From DATELY01 sp035276085 (lineage in GTDB: Bacteria; Pseudomonadota; Gammaproteobacteria; Steroidobacterales; Steroidobacteraceae): a stretch of DNA of 21,459 nucleotides. Positions within the stretch are counted from its first letter, which is position 1; every line of letters starts with the position of its first letter. Below the pieces are notes generated by a model. It worked only from the letters and a program-made list of their open reading frames with translations, was not told the DNA's origin and did no database searches. The stretch spans positions 1-21,459 of the forward strand of contig DATELY010000114.1 of the NCBI GenBank assembly GCA_035276085.1, written 5' to 3'. Positions 14,379 through 20,955 of the stretch are shown one piece after another. The translations under genes were made by a program, and so were the position numbers.

Positions 14379-15482
14379 GTGCTCCGCCCACCGGCTGCGA
14401 ACACCGTTGTGCCTGACGGCAGCAGCACGCAGGTTCCACAGAATCTCGTGCCGCTGCAGCGAGCAGCACGGGCCAGCGGTCTCATCTACGTCAGCGACGA
14501 AGCACCGGGACTCCGCCGTGAGACGCGCCGCGGACAGTTCATCTATCTCGCGCCGAGCGGTCGCCGCATCACCGACGAACGCGTGCTCGCGCGCATTCGC
14601 AAACTGGCGATCCCGCCCGCGTACACCAACGTGTGGATCTGCCGTGACCCGCGCGGTCACTTGCAAGCCACGGGACGCGATGCGCGCGGCCGCAAGCAGT
14701 ATCGATATCACCCGGACTTCCGCGCCACCCGCGATGACGGCAAGTTCGCGCGCATGGCCGAGTTCGGCGCACGCCTGCCGCAACTGCGACGCCGCCTGCG
14801 TCGCGACCTGAAGCTCTCCGGACTACCGCGCGATAAGGTACTGGCCGTCGTGGTTGCCGTACTCCAGAGCACGCTGATTCGCATCGGCAGCGAGGAATAT
14901 GCACGCACCAACAACTCCTTCGGACTCACGACCCTGCGCGATCAGCACGTGAAGTTCATTCGCGACGGACGTGCGTCCTTCCGCTTTCGCGGCAAGAGCG
15001 GCCGCTGCCACGAGATCGCACTGAACGATGCGCGCCTCGTACGCCTGGTACGGCATTGCCAGGAATTGCCGGGACAACATCTGTTCCAGTACATCGACGA
15101 CAACGGACAGCGGCAACGCGTCGATTCCGGCCTCGTCAACGACTACCTGCGCGACGCCATGGGCAGCTATCGCGGCGAGGATTTCACGGCGAAGGACTTC
15201 CGCACGTGGGGTGCGACGCTGCGAGCCATTGCCGTGCTGGCGTGTCGCGAGCGACCGGAGAACTGTTCGGAGCGCGACTTCAAGCGCTGCGTCGTGGACA
15301 CCGCCGAACAGGTTGCCGCCGCGCTGGGGAATACGCCCGCCGTGTCGCGCAAGTCCTATATCAATCCGATCGTGTTCACCGCATGGCGCAGCGGTGCACT
15401 GCATGCGCTGTCGAAGCGCGCCAAGCCTGGCGCCGATGAGAAGGTGGCGCTGGCGCTGTTGAAGTGGAAGGAGAAGCACTGA
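14379..15482 (+). CDS. DNA topoisomerase IB (poxvirus / eukaryote-like)
   Basis: It relaxes supercoils through a 3'-phosphotyrosine link and needs no ATP. The 367-residue protein has an N-terminal domain (GLIYVSDEAPGLRRETRRGQFIYL, RKLAIPPAYTNVWICRDPRGHLQATG, GRKQYRYHPDFRATRD) and a catalytic domain with the expected pentad: Arg in GSEEYARTNNSFGLTTLRDQHV, Lys in FRGKSG, Arg in FTAKDFRTWGATL, and the nucleophilic Tyr in SRKSYINP. Bacterial members are scattered and non-essential. The start is uncertain: GTG 14379 gives the longest form and GTG 14409 is an alternative. It lies 6 bases after the DUF5670-like stop, so it is probably the last gene of a four-gene stress-like run. Family D repeat copy 2 follows. 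Confidence 0.93.
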   Translation: MLRPPAANTVVPDGSSTQVPQNLVPLQRAARASGLIYVSDEAPGLRRETRRGQFIYLAPSGRRITDERVLARIRKLAIPPAYTNVWICRDPRGHLQATGRDARGRKQYRYHPDFRATRDDGKFARMAEFGARLPQLRRRLRRDLKLSGLPRDKVLAVVVAVLQSTLIRIGSEEYARTNNSFGLTTLRDQHVKFIRDGRASFRFRGKSGRCHEIALNDARLVRLVRHCQELPGQHLFQYIDDNGQRQRVDSGLVNDYLRDAMGSYRGEDFTAKDFRTWGATLRAIAVLACRERPENCSERDFKRCVVDTAEQVAAALGNTPAVSRKSYINPIVFTAWRSGALHALSKRAKPGADEKVALALLKWKEKH

Positions 15483-15519
15483 AGCTCGTTGCTGAAGTGT
15501 GCTCCTGTGGCCGCGTCTA

Positions 15520-15692
15520 CGTCCCTTCCCTTGCGGAGCGGGGGCCGCTCCTGCGCATCCATGCGCCCGCGCCATTCGTGCATCCATGCACATCAGAAGG
15601 ACAGGATGGGGGTGCATGAGTGAGCTGCGGTGGTGAATTTGCCCCCACCCTGTCCCTCCCCCGCTCCGCTTCGCTGCGCAAGGGAGGGGACG
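15520..15692. repeat. Family D element, long form (copy 2)
   Basis: The outer ends (CGTCCCTTCCCTTGCG at 15520-15535 and CGCAAGGGAGGGGACG at 15677-15692) pair at 15 of 16 positions. The left arm holds a 52-base insert (15545-15596), absent from copy 1, which contains two small palindromes, GCGCAT CC ATGCGC and GTGCAT CC ATGCAC. About 92 bases of this arm match copy 3 in the opposite orientation with only about four differences. It fills the convergent gap between the topoisomerase and the debranching enzyme. Confidence 0.88.
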
Positions 15693-15716
15693 CTTTACTC
15701 CGGCGTTGCTCCAGCT

Positions 15717-17744
15717 TCATTCCCGCGTCGCCAGCCAGGCACGCAGTATCTCGGCCACGCTCCACGCCTGCGCGATGCAGCCGCCCGGGTTGAACGGCTC
15801 CTCCGCATCGAACACTTCGCTGATGCTCCCCACACCCGCCTCGAACAGGTGCTCCTTGAAAGCCTGCAGATAGACGCGTGCCTTGGCGCGCTCCGGATCG
15901 AGCTTCAACGTCGCATCGATGAAGTGCCCCATCAGCCAGGGCCACACGGTCCCCTGGTGATACGCACCGTCGCGCGTCCGCAGATCGCCGCGATAGTTGC
16001 GTTTGTAGTCGGGATGATCCGGACTCAGCGTGCGCAACCCGAACGGTGTGACGAGACTTGCGCGCACGACGCCCATGACGCTCGGCCAACGCTGTCGATC
16101 CAGCACAGGATGGCGCAACGACATCGAAAACACTTGATTCGGGCGGATGCTCGGGTCATCGCCGTCCGGGCCATCGATGACATCGAACAGGCACCCCGTG
16201 GCCTCATTGAAGTAGCGGGGATTGAACGACTGCTGCACGCGCTCGGCGTGCGCATCGAAGTCGATGTCGTGTGGCTGCAAGTGCGACAGGCTGCGCGTCC
16301 ATAACCCCATCAACCGCAGCGCGTTGTACCAGAGCGCTTGAATCTCCACCGGCTTGCCACGGCGTGGCGTCACCACCCAGTCACCCATCTTCGCGTCCAT
16401 CCACGTCAGCTGGTATCCCTCCGCTGCAGCGCTGATCAAGCCGTCTTCCGGGTCAGCGTGAATGGTGTAGTGCGTCCCCCGCAGATGATGCTCGATGATG
16501 GACAACAGGACCGGATAGAGCTGCGCGACGAGGTTCGTATCGCCCGTGACAGTGACGTAGCGGTCGATCGCGTGGAAATACCACAACGTCGCATCGACCG
16601 TGTGATACAGCGCCTGACGCTCGCCTTCCGGAAACAGATTCGGCAGGAGTCCATCGCGCACGTAGTGCGAGAACGTGCGCAGGATTGCACCGGCTTCGCG
16701 ATAGCGGCACGTGCACAACGTCAGGCCCTCCAGGCTGATCATCGTGTCGCGGCCCCAGTCGCCGAACCAGTGATAACCCGCGATCACCGTGCGCAGCTCG
16801 GTGCCTTCCGCTTCGGCAAGCACTTTCTCTTCGAGGCGGCTGCCCGGCAGGACGATGAACTGATCGCCGGCCATCGCGAGCTGCTCCGCGAAGTCATCGC
16901 CTTGCATGTGCGAGCCACGCGCGAGCAGCTGCGTCATGCGTCTGCGCTCCGCATCGAACGTTTCGAAGACGTCGAAGTCGAGCGTCGCCCACGCTTGCGT
17001 GGTCGCGACGAACACCACCGGTTGATCCGCCGTGACATAGCCGCGGAAATAGCCGGGACAGTACGCGCTCTCGAGATACGGATCGCCGCGATCGCGCTCG
17101 ATGCGGTAGAGGAAGTCGATGCCTTCGAACTCTTCCGCAACGAAAACCGCCGGCGCGGGACGCAGCGCCAGGCGCAGCACGAGCGGACTGTCCGCGAGGC
17201 GCACCTCGTGGCGGCCGCGACACACGCTGAACGTGAAGGGTCCGTGAGGTTGGCGGCTCGGCGGATCGTCATGGCGTCGGAAGGACATGAAGGGTCGCAC
17301 CTTCAGCTCCAATTCCTTGCCGGTCACCAGGCGATAGCACACGCAGACGGTGTTCTGGTTGTGCGGCAGGACGAGGGACTTCTCCAACACAGTGCCAGCG
17401 AAGTCGTAGAGCCAGATCGCGATGCGATGATCGAAACGGAATTCGCGCAGGTAACGATGCGCCACGCCGACAACGCGCCCATTCTCGAACTCCGCACCAC
17501 CCAGCACGATGCGGTGATCCTCGGACACGACCTCTTCGTCACAACGCGAGATCATGATGTAGCGCCCTTTCGGTGCCGACAGGTTGGGCACGAACAATCC
17601 GTGGTACTTGCGCGTGGGCATGCCGGCGAGCGAACCGGATGCATAGCCGCCGAGACCATTCGTGACGATCCACTCGCGCTCGCGCAGGCCCGCGACGTCA
17701 TCCTGTGCGTGCCAGGGAACGACGAGCTCTCGATGCCGAATCAT
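15717..17744 (-). CDS. Amylo-alpha-1,6-glucosidase / glycogen debranching enzyme (GH133-type)
   Basis: It probably hydrolyses alpha-1,6 branch stubs of glycogen. The 675-residue protein has an N-terminal GDE_N-type beta domain (REWIVTNGLGGYASGSLAGMPTRKYHGLFVP is the hallmark opening) and a C-terminal (alpha/alpha)6 GDE_C domain from about residue 290. The latter has the catalytic-site block YHWFGDWGRDTMISLEGLTL, then TVDATLWYFHAID, EGYQLTWMDAKMGDW, VEIQALWYNALRLM, RPNQVFSMSL, DGAYHQGTVWPWLMGHFIDA and PGGCIAQAWSVAEILRA. AAGGAA lies upstream of the ATG at a workable distance. No other glycogen gene is in view, so it may work alone here or with distant genes. Repeats D2 and A3 flank it. Confidence 0.94.
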   Translation of the reverse strand: MIRHRELVVPWHAQDDVAGLREREWIVTNGLGGYASGSLAGMPTRKYHGLFVPNLSAPKGRYIMISRCDEEVVSEDHRIVLGGAEFENGRVVGVAHRYLREFRFDHRIAIWLYDFAGTVLEKSLVLPHNQNTVCVCYRLVTGKELELKVRPFMSFRRHDDPPSRQPHGPFTFSVCRGRHEVRLADSPLVLRLALRPAPAVFVAEEFEGIDFLYRIERDRGDPYLESAYCPGYFRGYVTADQPVVFVATTQAWATLDFDVFETFDAERRRMTQLLARGSHMQGDDFAEQLAMAGDQFIVLPGSRLEEKVLAEAEGTELRTVIAGYHWFGDWGRDTMISLEGLTLCTCRYREAGAILRTFSHYVRDGLLPNLFPEGERQALYHTVDATLWYFHAIDRYVTVTGDTNLVAQLYPVLLSIIEHHLRGTHYTIHADPEDGLISAAAEGYQLTWMDAKMGDWVVTPRRGKPVEIQALWYNALRLMGLWTRSLSHLQPHDIDFDAHAERVQQSFNPRYFNEATGCLFDVIDGPDGDDPSIRPNQVFSMSLRHPVLDRQRWPSVMGVVRASLVTPFGLRTLSPDHPDYKRNYRGDLRTRDGAYHQGTVWPWLMGHFIDATLKLDPERAKARVYLQAFKEHLFEAGVGSISEVFDAEEPFNPGGCIAQAWSVAEILRAWLATRE

Positions 17745-17762
17745 GAGGGGAATTCCTTTGAA

Positions 17763-17828
17763 GCGGTTGGCGGTTGGCGGTTGGCGGTTGGCAAGATGAG
17801 ACGCCTCATGCGACTAACCGCCAACCGC
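17763..17828. repeat. Family A element, facing heptamers (copy 3)
   Basis: Four perfect GCGGTTG units (17763-17790) face TAACCGC and CAACCGC (17815-17828). The spacer contains its own small hairpin ATGAG ACGC CTCAT. It lies directly upstream of the debranching-enzyme start. Confidence 0.85.
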
Positions 17829-17866
17829 CTCGTTCCAATAGCGCCGCACTCTCCGCTGTGAGTGAT

Positions 17867-18295
17867 TCACCACCCCAACTGGCGCCGGATCACCTCCGGC
17901 GGCGCATCCGTGAGCTCTTTCGCAATGACTTCCGATACGAGGTTGTACGTCGGGCCATCGAGCTCATTGCGCAGGGTGCCCAGGAAGCGCGGCGGCCCCA
18001 TCAAGACCAGCGAGTCGAATGCACCTTTGCGACGCTCCTGCGTCAGCCGGCGCGCGATGCGCCGCACGAAACGCATGGTGCGCTCGCGTCGCGGTCCCTG
18101 TTCGATGTGATACGAATGCCGGCCCGCCATTTTGTTGCCATGACGCCCGGGTTTGTCGGCATTCACTTCCCGGTCCGCGAGCTTTCCTGCCGGGGCCTCC
18201 ACTCGTGCGATCTCTGCCGGCAAGGAACGACGACTGCGTGCGTCGTACAGGATGGCCTTGGCACGATCAGCAACCACGATGCGGATGTTGGCCAT
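17867..18295 (-). CDS. Host-attachment family protein (PF10116-type)
   Basis: The 142-residue cytoplasmic protein begins MANIRIVVADRAKAILYD, the usual opening of the family named for an Agrobacterium protein needed for attachment to host cells. Further family features are a basic middle (KPGRHGNKMAGRHSY), RFVRRIARRLTQERRKGAFDSLVLMGPPRFLGTLR and a C-terminal helix ending in RQLGW. The fold resembles the eRF1 central domain; the biochemical role is unknown and most members are in bacteria with no known host. ATG 18295 is set by GAGGTG five bases upstream. An in-frame TTG at 18313 is less likely. It sits upstream of the debranching enzyme on the same strand but with 122 bases of repeat-bearing gap. 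Confidence 0.88.
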   Translation of the reverse strand: MANIRIVVADRAKAILYDARSRRSLPAEIARVEAPAGKLADREVNADKPGRHGNKMAGRHSYHIEQGPRRERTMRFVRRIARRLTQERRKGAFDSLVLMGPPRFLGTLRNELDGPTYNLVSEVIAKELTDAPPEVIRRQLGW

Positions 18296-18386
18296 GATGC
18301 ACCTCGTCGGCAAACTGCAGTGCTCGTGAACGCGCGAGAGCGACTCCGAGTTGCTGTCGTGCGGAAAGCAGTACGTTCGTCAGCAC

Positions 18387-18462
18387 GCAATGGCGCGAGG
18401 GCGTCATGGCGAGATGGCGTCAAGCGCGCGATTTCTGACGCCATTACGCCGTTGCGCCATTT
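18387..18462. repeat. Family C element, facing octamer arrays (copy 2)
   Basis: AATGGCGC at the left pairs with GCGCCATT at the right. The central stem ATGGCGTCA / TGACGCCAT (18414-18422 and 18436-18444) is a perfect 9 bp with a 13-base loop. It aligns without gaps to copy 1 at 6621. Confidence 0.85.
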
Positions 18463-18673
18463 CCTCTCACCGAATTGACGTTCACGCAGCGCGACGAATG
18501 CATCCTCGCGTACATCCGGCGTTCACCATTCGCCAACGCGCGACACGAAAAAACAGCGGAATCGGCGCATTTCTACTGGTTGCGCGCGCAAGCGACGGGA
18601 CAGCGGAACACGCACCTATCGCGCTCGCTTTTGCGGATGCACGTCTCAATGCAATCGATCGAGGAGACCACTC
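18463..18673. other. Gene-free leader region before the Ser/Thr-rich gene
   Basis: Together with repeat C2 this makes a 378-base gap (18296-18673). TTGACG at 18475 resembles a -35 hexamer but no good -10 follows at 17 bases. I see no convincing promoter and no coding frame with a ribosome-binding site. Confidence 0.4.
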
Positions 18674-19438
18674 ATGCGCAAGCACGCATCCAAGATTCTC
18701 GCCTCAGCTGTCCTCAGTGTGCTGGCAACGGCAAGTTGGGCCGGTGACGAATACCCGGCGGAAGGCACCGACAAGCAGCAGCGCACCGTTCAAGAGCAGA
18801 CGCATGTCGCCGAATCCACGACGACGCAAACGACGCCTGCACCCTCTTCAACTGCGAATACACCGAGCGCAACGAACACGCCGACGGATAGCACCGCGTC
18901 CTCGACGGACTCGGCAACCACACCCTCGCAGTCGACCACCACATCGACCGAGACCCGTCGCAGCACGGAAGAGTGGCGTACTGCAGAAGGCACCGCGCCG
19001 TCTTCGTCCTCCAGCAGTGTCCCGCCCTCGACGAGCAGCAGCGCCACTGTCCCGAGCACGAGCTCCAGCTCTACAGGTGCAGGTTCGCCGTCGAGCACGA
19101 CGCCATCGGCTTCGACGTCGGACACGACCAGCTCGAGCTCGGATATCGGCCCGGTGACGAACGAACGTTCGGATGCAGCAAGGACGGACACGCGCACGAG
19201 CACCAGCACGACATCGCGCAGCGCTCGTGTGGATGAGTCGCAGAGCAGCACGAGTGGCAGCCAGCCCGATGACGAGGCTGCGTCTTCGTCATCTTCCTCG
19301 AGCATGCCGAGCGACAGCAGCTCGAGCTCGGATGGCTCGATGGATTCCAGCAGCGACAGCTCGAGCAACAGCTCCGACATGAGCAGCACCGACGAATCCG
19401 CTCCGGATTCATCCAGCTCGACCGGCAGCACTCGCTAG
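18674..19438 (+). CDS. Secreted Ser/Thr-rich low-complexity protein, function unknown
   Basis: It is a 254-residue protein with a clear Sec signal peptide (MRKHASKILASAVLSVLATA, probable cleavage after ASWA) followed by a mature part that is almost entirely low complexity. By my count about 81 of 254 residues are Ser (a third), with Thr second, and then Asp, Glu and Pro. The region after residue about 45 moves from Thr/Pro/Ala-rich (TTPAPSSTANTPSATNTPT) through Ser runs to an acidic Ser-Asp/Ser-Glu tail (SDSSSSSDGSMDSSSD). It has no Cys, sortase motif or membrane anchor. GAGGAG eight bases before the ATG is a strong ribosome-binding site, and Ser codons mix AGC, TCG, TCC and TCT, so it is not simply a slippage tract. 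It resembles disordered envelope or matrix proteins in style only; I recognise no family. Confidence 0.8.
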   Translation: MRKHASKILASAVLSVLATASWAGDEYPAEGTDKQQRTVQEQTHVAESTTTQTTPAPSSTANTPSATNTPTDSTASSTDSATTPSQSTTTSTETRRSTEEWRTAEGTAPSSSSSSVPPSTSSSATVPSTSSSSTGAGSPSSTTPSASTSDTTSSSSDIGPVTNERSDAARTDTRTSTSTTSRSARVDESQSSTSGSQPDDEAASSSSSSSMPSDSSSSSDGSMDSSSDSSSNSSDMSSTDESAPDSSSSTGSTR

Positions 19439-19462
19439 GAGCCTGTAATAGCTGAGCGGCCG

Positions 19463-19538
19463 GCTGGCGAGCTGGCTCGTTGGCCAGAAGGTTCTGCCAG
19501 GGCTTCTGGCCAGCTGGCCAGCCGACCAGCAAGCCAGC
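19463..19538. repeat. Family B element, facing octamer arrays (copy 2)
   Basis: The left arm is GCTGGCGA, GCTGGCTC, GTTGGCCA, GAAG (19463-19490). The right arm is CTTC, TGGCCAGC, TGGCCAGC, CGACCAGC, AAGCCAGC (19503-19538). The core TTGGCCAGAAG...CTTCTGGCCA is shared with copy 1 at 3936, while the loops differ. It lies 24 bases past the Ser/Thr-rich gene stop. Confidence 0.83.
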
Positions 19539-19591
19539 ACGCGCGAATCAGCTGCTACACGCCACTCGTCTTACCTGCCGGCAGGAATCAG

Positions 19592-19624
19592 GCCCTCGAT
19601 GCGGGATCGCATCGGGGGCTTTTT
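19592..19624 (+). terminator. Intrinsic terminator
   Basis: GCCCTCGATGC pairs with GCATCGGGGGC over 11 bp (one G-T pair) around a 6-base loop, and TTTTT follows at once. It is the only textbook Rho-independent terminator in the window. It presumably ends transcripts from the Ser/Thr-rich gene or an unannotated transcript in 19440-19590. Confidence 0.88.
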
Positions 19625-19690
19625 CATGTGTCGAGGTCGATCGCGGTATTCTGCCGCCAGCATTTCAACCTCAACACGCGCACTCACGGC

Positions 19691-20056
19691 ATGAGCAAAC
19701 GTCCCGACAACGATTCGCGACTCGTCTACTCGACCGACGTCGGTCGCCGCTGCCCGAACTGTCAACGTCCGGTCGCCGTGTGCGTATGCAAACGCGGCAC
19801 TCCCGGCAAAGCGATTGCCGGACCGGTGCGCGTAGCTCGCGAGACTCAAGGCCGCAAGGGAAAGGGCGTCACGGTAATCACCGGACTTGGCCTCGCGCCG
19901 TCGGCTCTCGACGCGCTCGCCACGGAGTTGAAGAAGCGTTGCGGCAGCGGCGGCACGGCGACGGCAGAGCGCATCGAGATTCAGGGCGACCATCGCGAGA
20001 CAATCGTTGCCGAGCTCATCAAGCGGGGGTTCGACGCAAAGCGCGCCGGCGGATGA
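19691..20056 (+). CDS. yciH: SUI1/eIF1-domain translation factor, YciH type
   Basis: The 121-residue protein matches E. coli YciH: SRLVYSTDVGRRC near the start, then the SUI1 core ETQGRKGKGVTVITGLGLAP, ALATELKKRCGSGGTATAERIEIQGDHRE and the end KRGFDAKRAGG. YciH is a bacterial relative of eIF1 that affects start-codon fidelity in vitro; its cell role is unsettled. Four Cys in the pattern C-x2-C-x6-C-x-C (residues 21, 24, 31, 33) could bind zinc; E. coli YciH lacks this knuckle. ATG 19691 is chosen by homology; its ribosome-binding site is weak. A strong terminator lies 66 bases upstream, so it must have its own promoter, which I could not locate. Confidence 0.92.
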   Translation: MSKRPDNDSRLVYSTDVGRRCPNCQRPVAVCVCKRGTPGKAIAGPVRVARETQGRKGKGVTVITGLGLAPSALDALATELKKRCGSGGTATAERIEIQGDHRETIVAELIKRGFDAKRAGG

Positions 20057-20199
20057 GTGCTTTCGACCGAGTGGTTTATAGCGACTCCTCAGTCGGAACT
20101 CGTTGCAATGAGCAGGCATTGATGCGGGTACGCGCAACCGCTGCGCCAGCCGCGGTAGAACGCACTCATCAATCACGATTGCAGTCGAAGGAGAATCCC

Positions 20200-20775
20200 A
20201 TGGCACGAGCGACACCAGCCAAAAAGGGTGGAGCCGGCATCGATGCAGTGACGTTGCTGAAGCAAGATCATCGCGTGGTCGCCGAGCTCATCGATGAAGT
20301 GGAAGAGGCGGAAGGCGACCAGTTGGAGAGTATCGCCGAGCGTATCTGCGCGCTGTTGACGGTCCATGCGCAAATCGAAGAGGAGTTGCTGTATCCGGCT
20401 GCTCGCGAGGCGCTCGACGAGCCCGACCTCGTGGCAGAGGCCCTCGTCGAGCACGCCTCCGCGAAAGATCTGATCGCGAAGATCGAAGGCATGTCCTCCG
20501 ACGATGAAGAGTACAAGGCCACGGTCACCGTGCTGGGTGAATACGTCAAGCATCACGTCAAGGAAGAAGAAGGCGAGATGTTTCCGCAGCTCAAGAAGTC
20601 CGATCTCGACCTGGAAGCCATCGGTGAAAGTCTTGCCGCCCGCAAGACAGAGCTGATGGAAGAGCTGGGTATCGATACGGACGAGCCACCCGCCACACGC
20701 AATCAACGACGCGCCGCGGCGGGCGCCCGCTCCAAGAGCAAGCGTTCCGGCAGCGGCAGTCGCGCGAGCCGCTGA
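20200..20775 (+). CDS. Hemerythrin HHE-domain protein with basic tail
   Basis: The 191-residue protein has a four-helix hemerythrin domain (about 15-135) with all expected di-iron ligand positions: His24 (KQDH), His56 and Glu60 (VHAQIEEELLYP), His85 (VEHASAKD), His119 and Glu123 (YVKHHVKEEEGEMFP). A C-terminal extension of about 40 residues is rich in Arg, Lys, Ser and Ala (RRAAAGARSKSKRSGSGSR) and looks disordered and possibly nucleic-acid binding. Bacterial HHE proteins bind oxygen or nitric oxide or sense iron; which applies cannot be told. AAGGAGA (20188-20194) is an excellent ribosome-binding site and sets the start; the open frame extends much further upstream without homology. GGAACT lies about 100 bases upstream but no matching -10 follows. 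Confidence 0.92.
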   Translation: MARATPAKKGGAGIDAVTLLKQDHRVVAELIDEVEEAEGDQLESIAERICALLTVHAQIEEELLYPAAREALDEPDLVAEALVEHASAKDLIAKIEGMSSDDEEYKATVTVLGEYVKHHVKEEEGEMFPQLKKSDLDLEAIGESLAARKTELMEELGIDTDEPPATRNQRRAAAGARSKSKRSGSGSRASR

Positions 20776-20786
20776 GCTGCGCTTCA

Positions 20787-20952
20787 TCTCTCCCTTGCGA
20801 CAGCGGGGGAGGGTTAGAGGTGGGGGCGTTTGAGAGAGCGATGCGCTCGATGATCAGCCCCCATCCTGTCCTTCTGATGTGCAGGGACGCACGAATGGCG
20901 CGGGCGCATGGATGCGCAGGAGCGGCCCCCGCTGGCGCAAGGGAAGGGACGC
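20787..20952. repeat. Family D element, long form, inverted (copy 3)
   Basis: The outer ends TCTCCCTTGCG (from 20789) and CGCAAGGGAAGGGACGC (ending 20952) face each other. The 52-base insert lies at 20874-20925 in the orientation opposite to copy 2. Here one of its palindromes reads GTGC GTCCCT GCAC because of two base changes. It fills the gap between the hemerythrin gene and convergent ppnP. Confidence 0.88.
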
Positions 20953-20955
20953 ATC

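Noticed and set aside
13434..14783. 449-codon minus-strand open frame across the small-gene cluster
   Set aside because: It opposes four supported plus-strand genes with good starts; its sequence is Arg/Ala-rich and shows no domain.
17763..17828. Tandem GCGGTTG units considered as a CRISPR or iteron array
   Set aside because: Units are 7 bases with no spacers between them, there are no cas or replication genes, and the same units recur as facing arms elsewhere.
16338..17861. 507-codon plus-strand open frame opposite the debranching enzyme
   Set aside because: It is a high-GC antisense shadow; the minus strand has clear GH133 motifs throughout.
18475..18747. Possible small plus-strand gene upstream of the Ser/Thr-rich gene
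   Set aside because: It starts at the edge of repeat C2 without a ribosome-binding site and overlaps the well-supported signal peptide start in another frame.
19480..20199. Upstream extension of the hemerythrin frame, including an Arg-rich segment
   Set aside because: It overlaps repeat B2, the terminator and yciH; AAGGAGA places the hemerythrin start at 20200.
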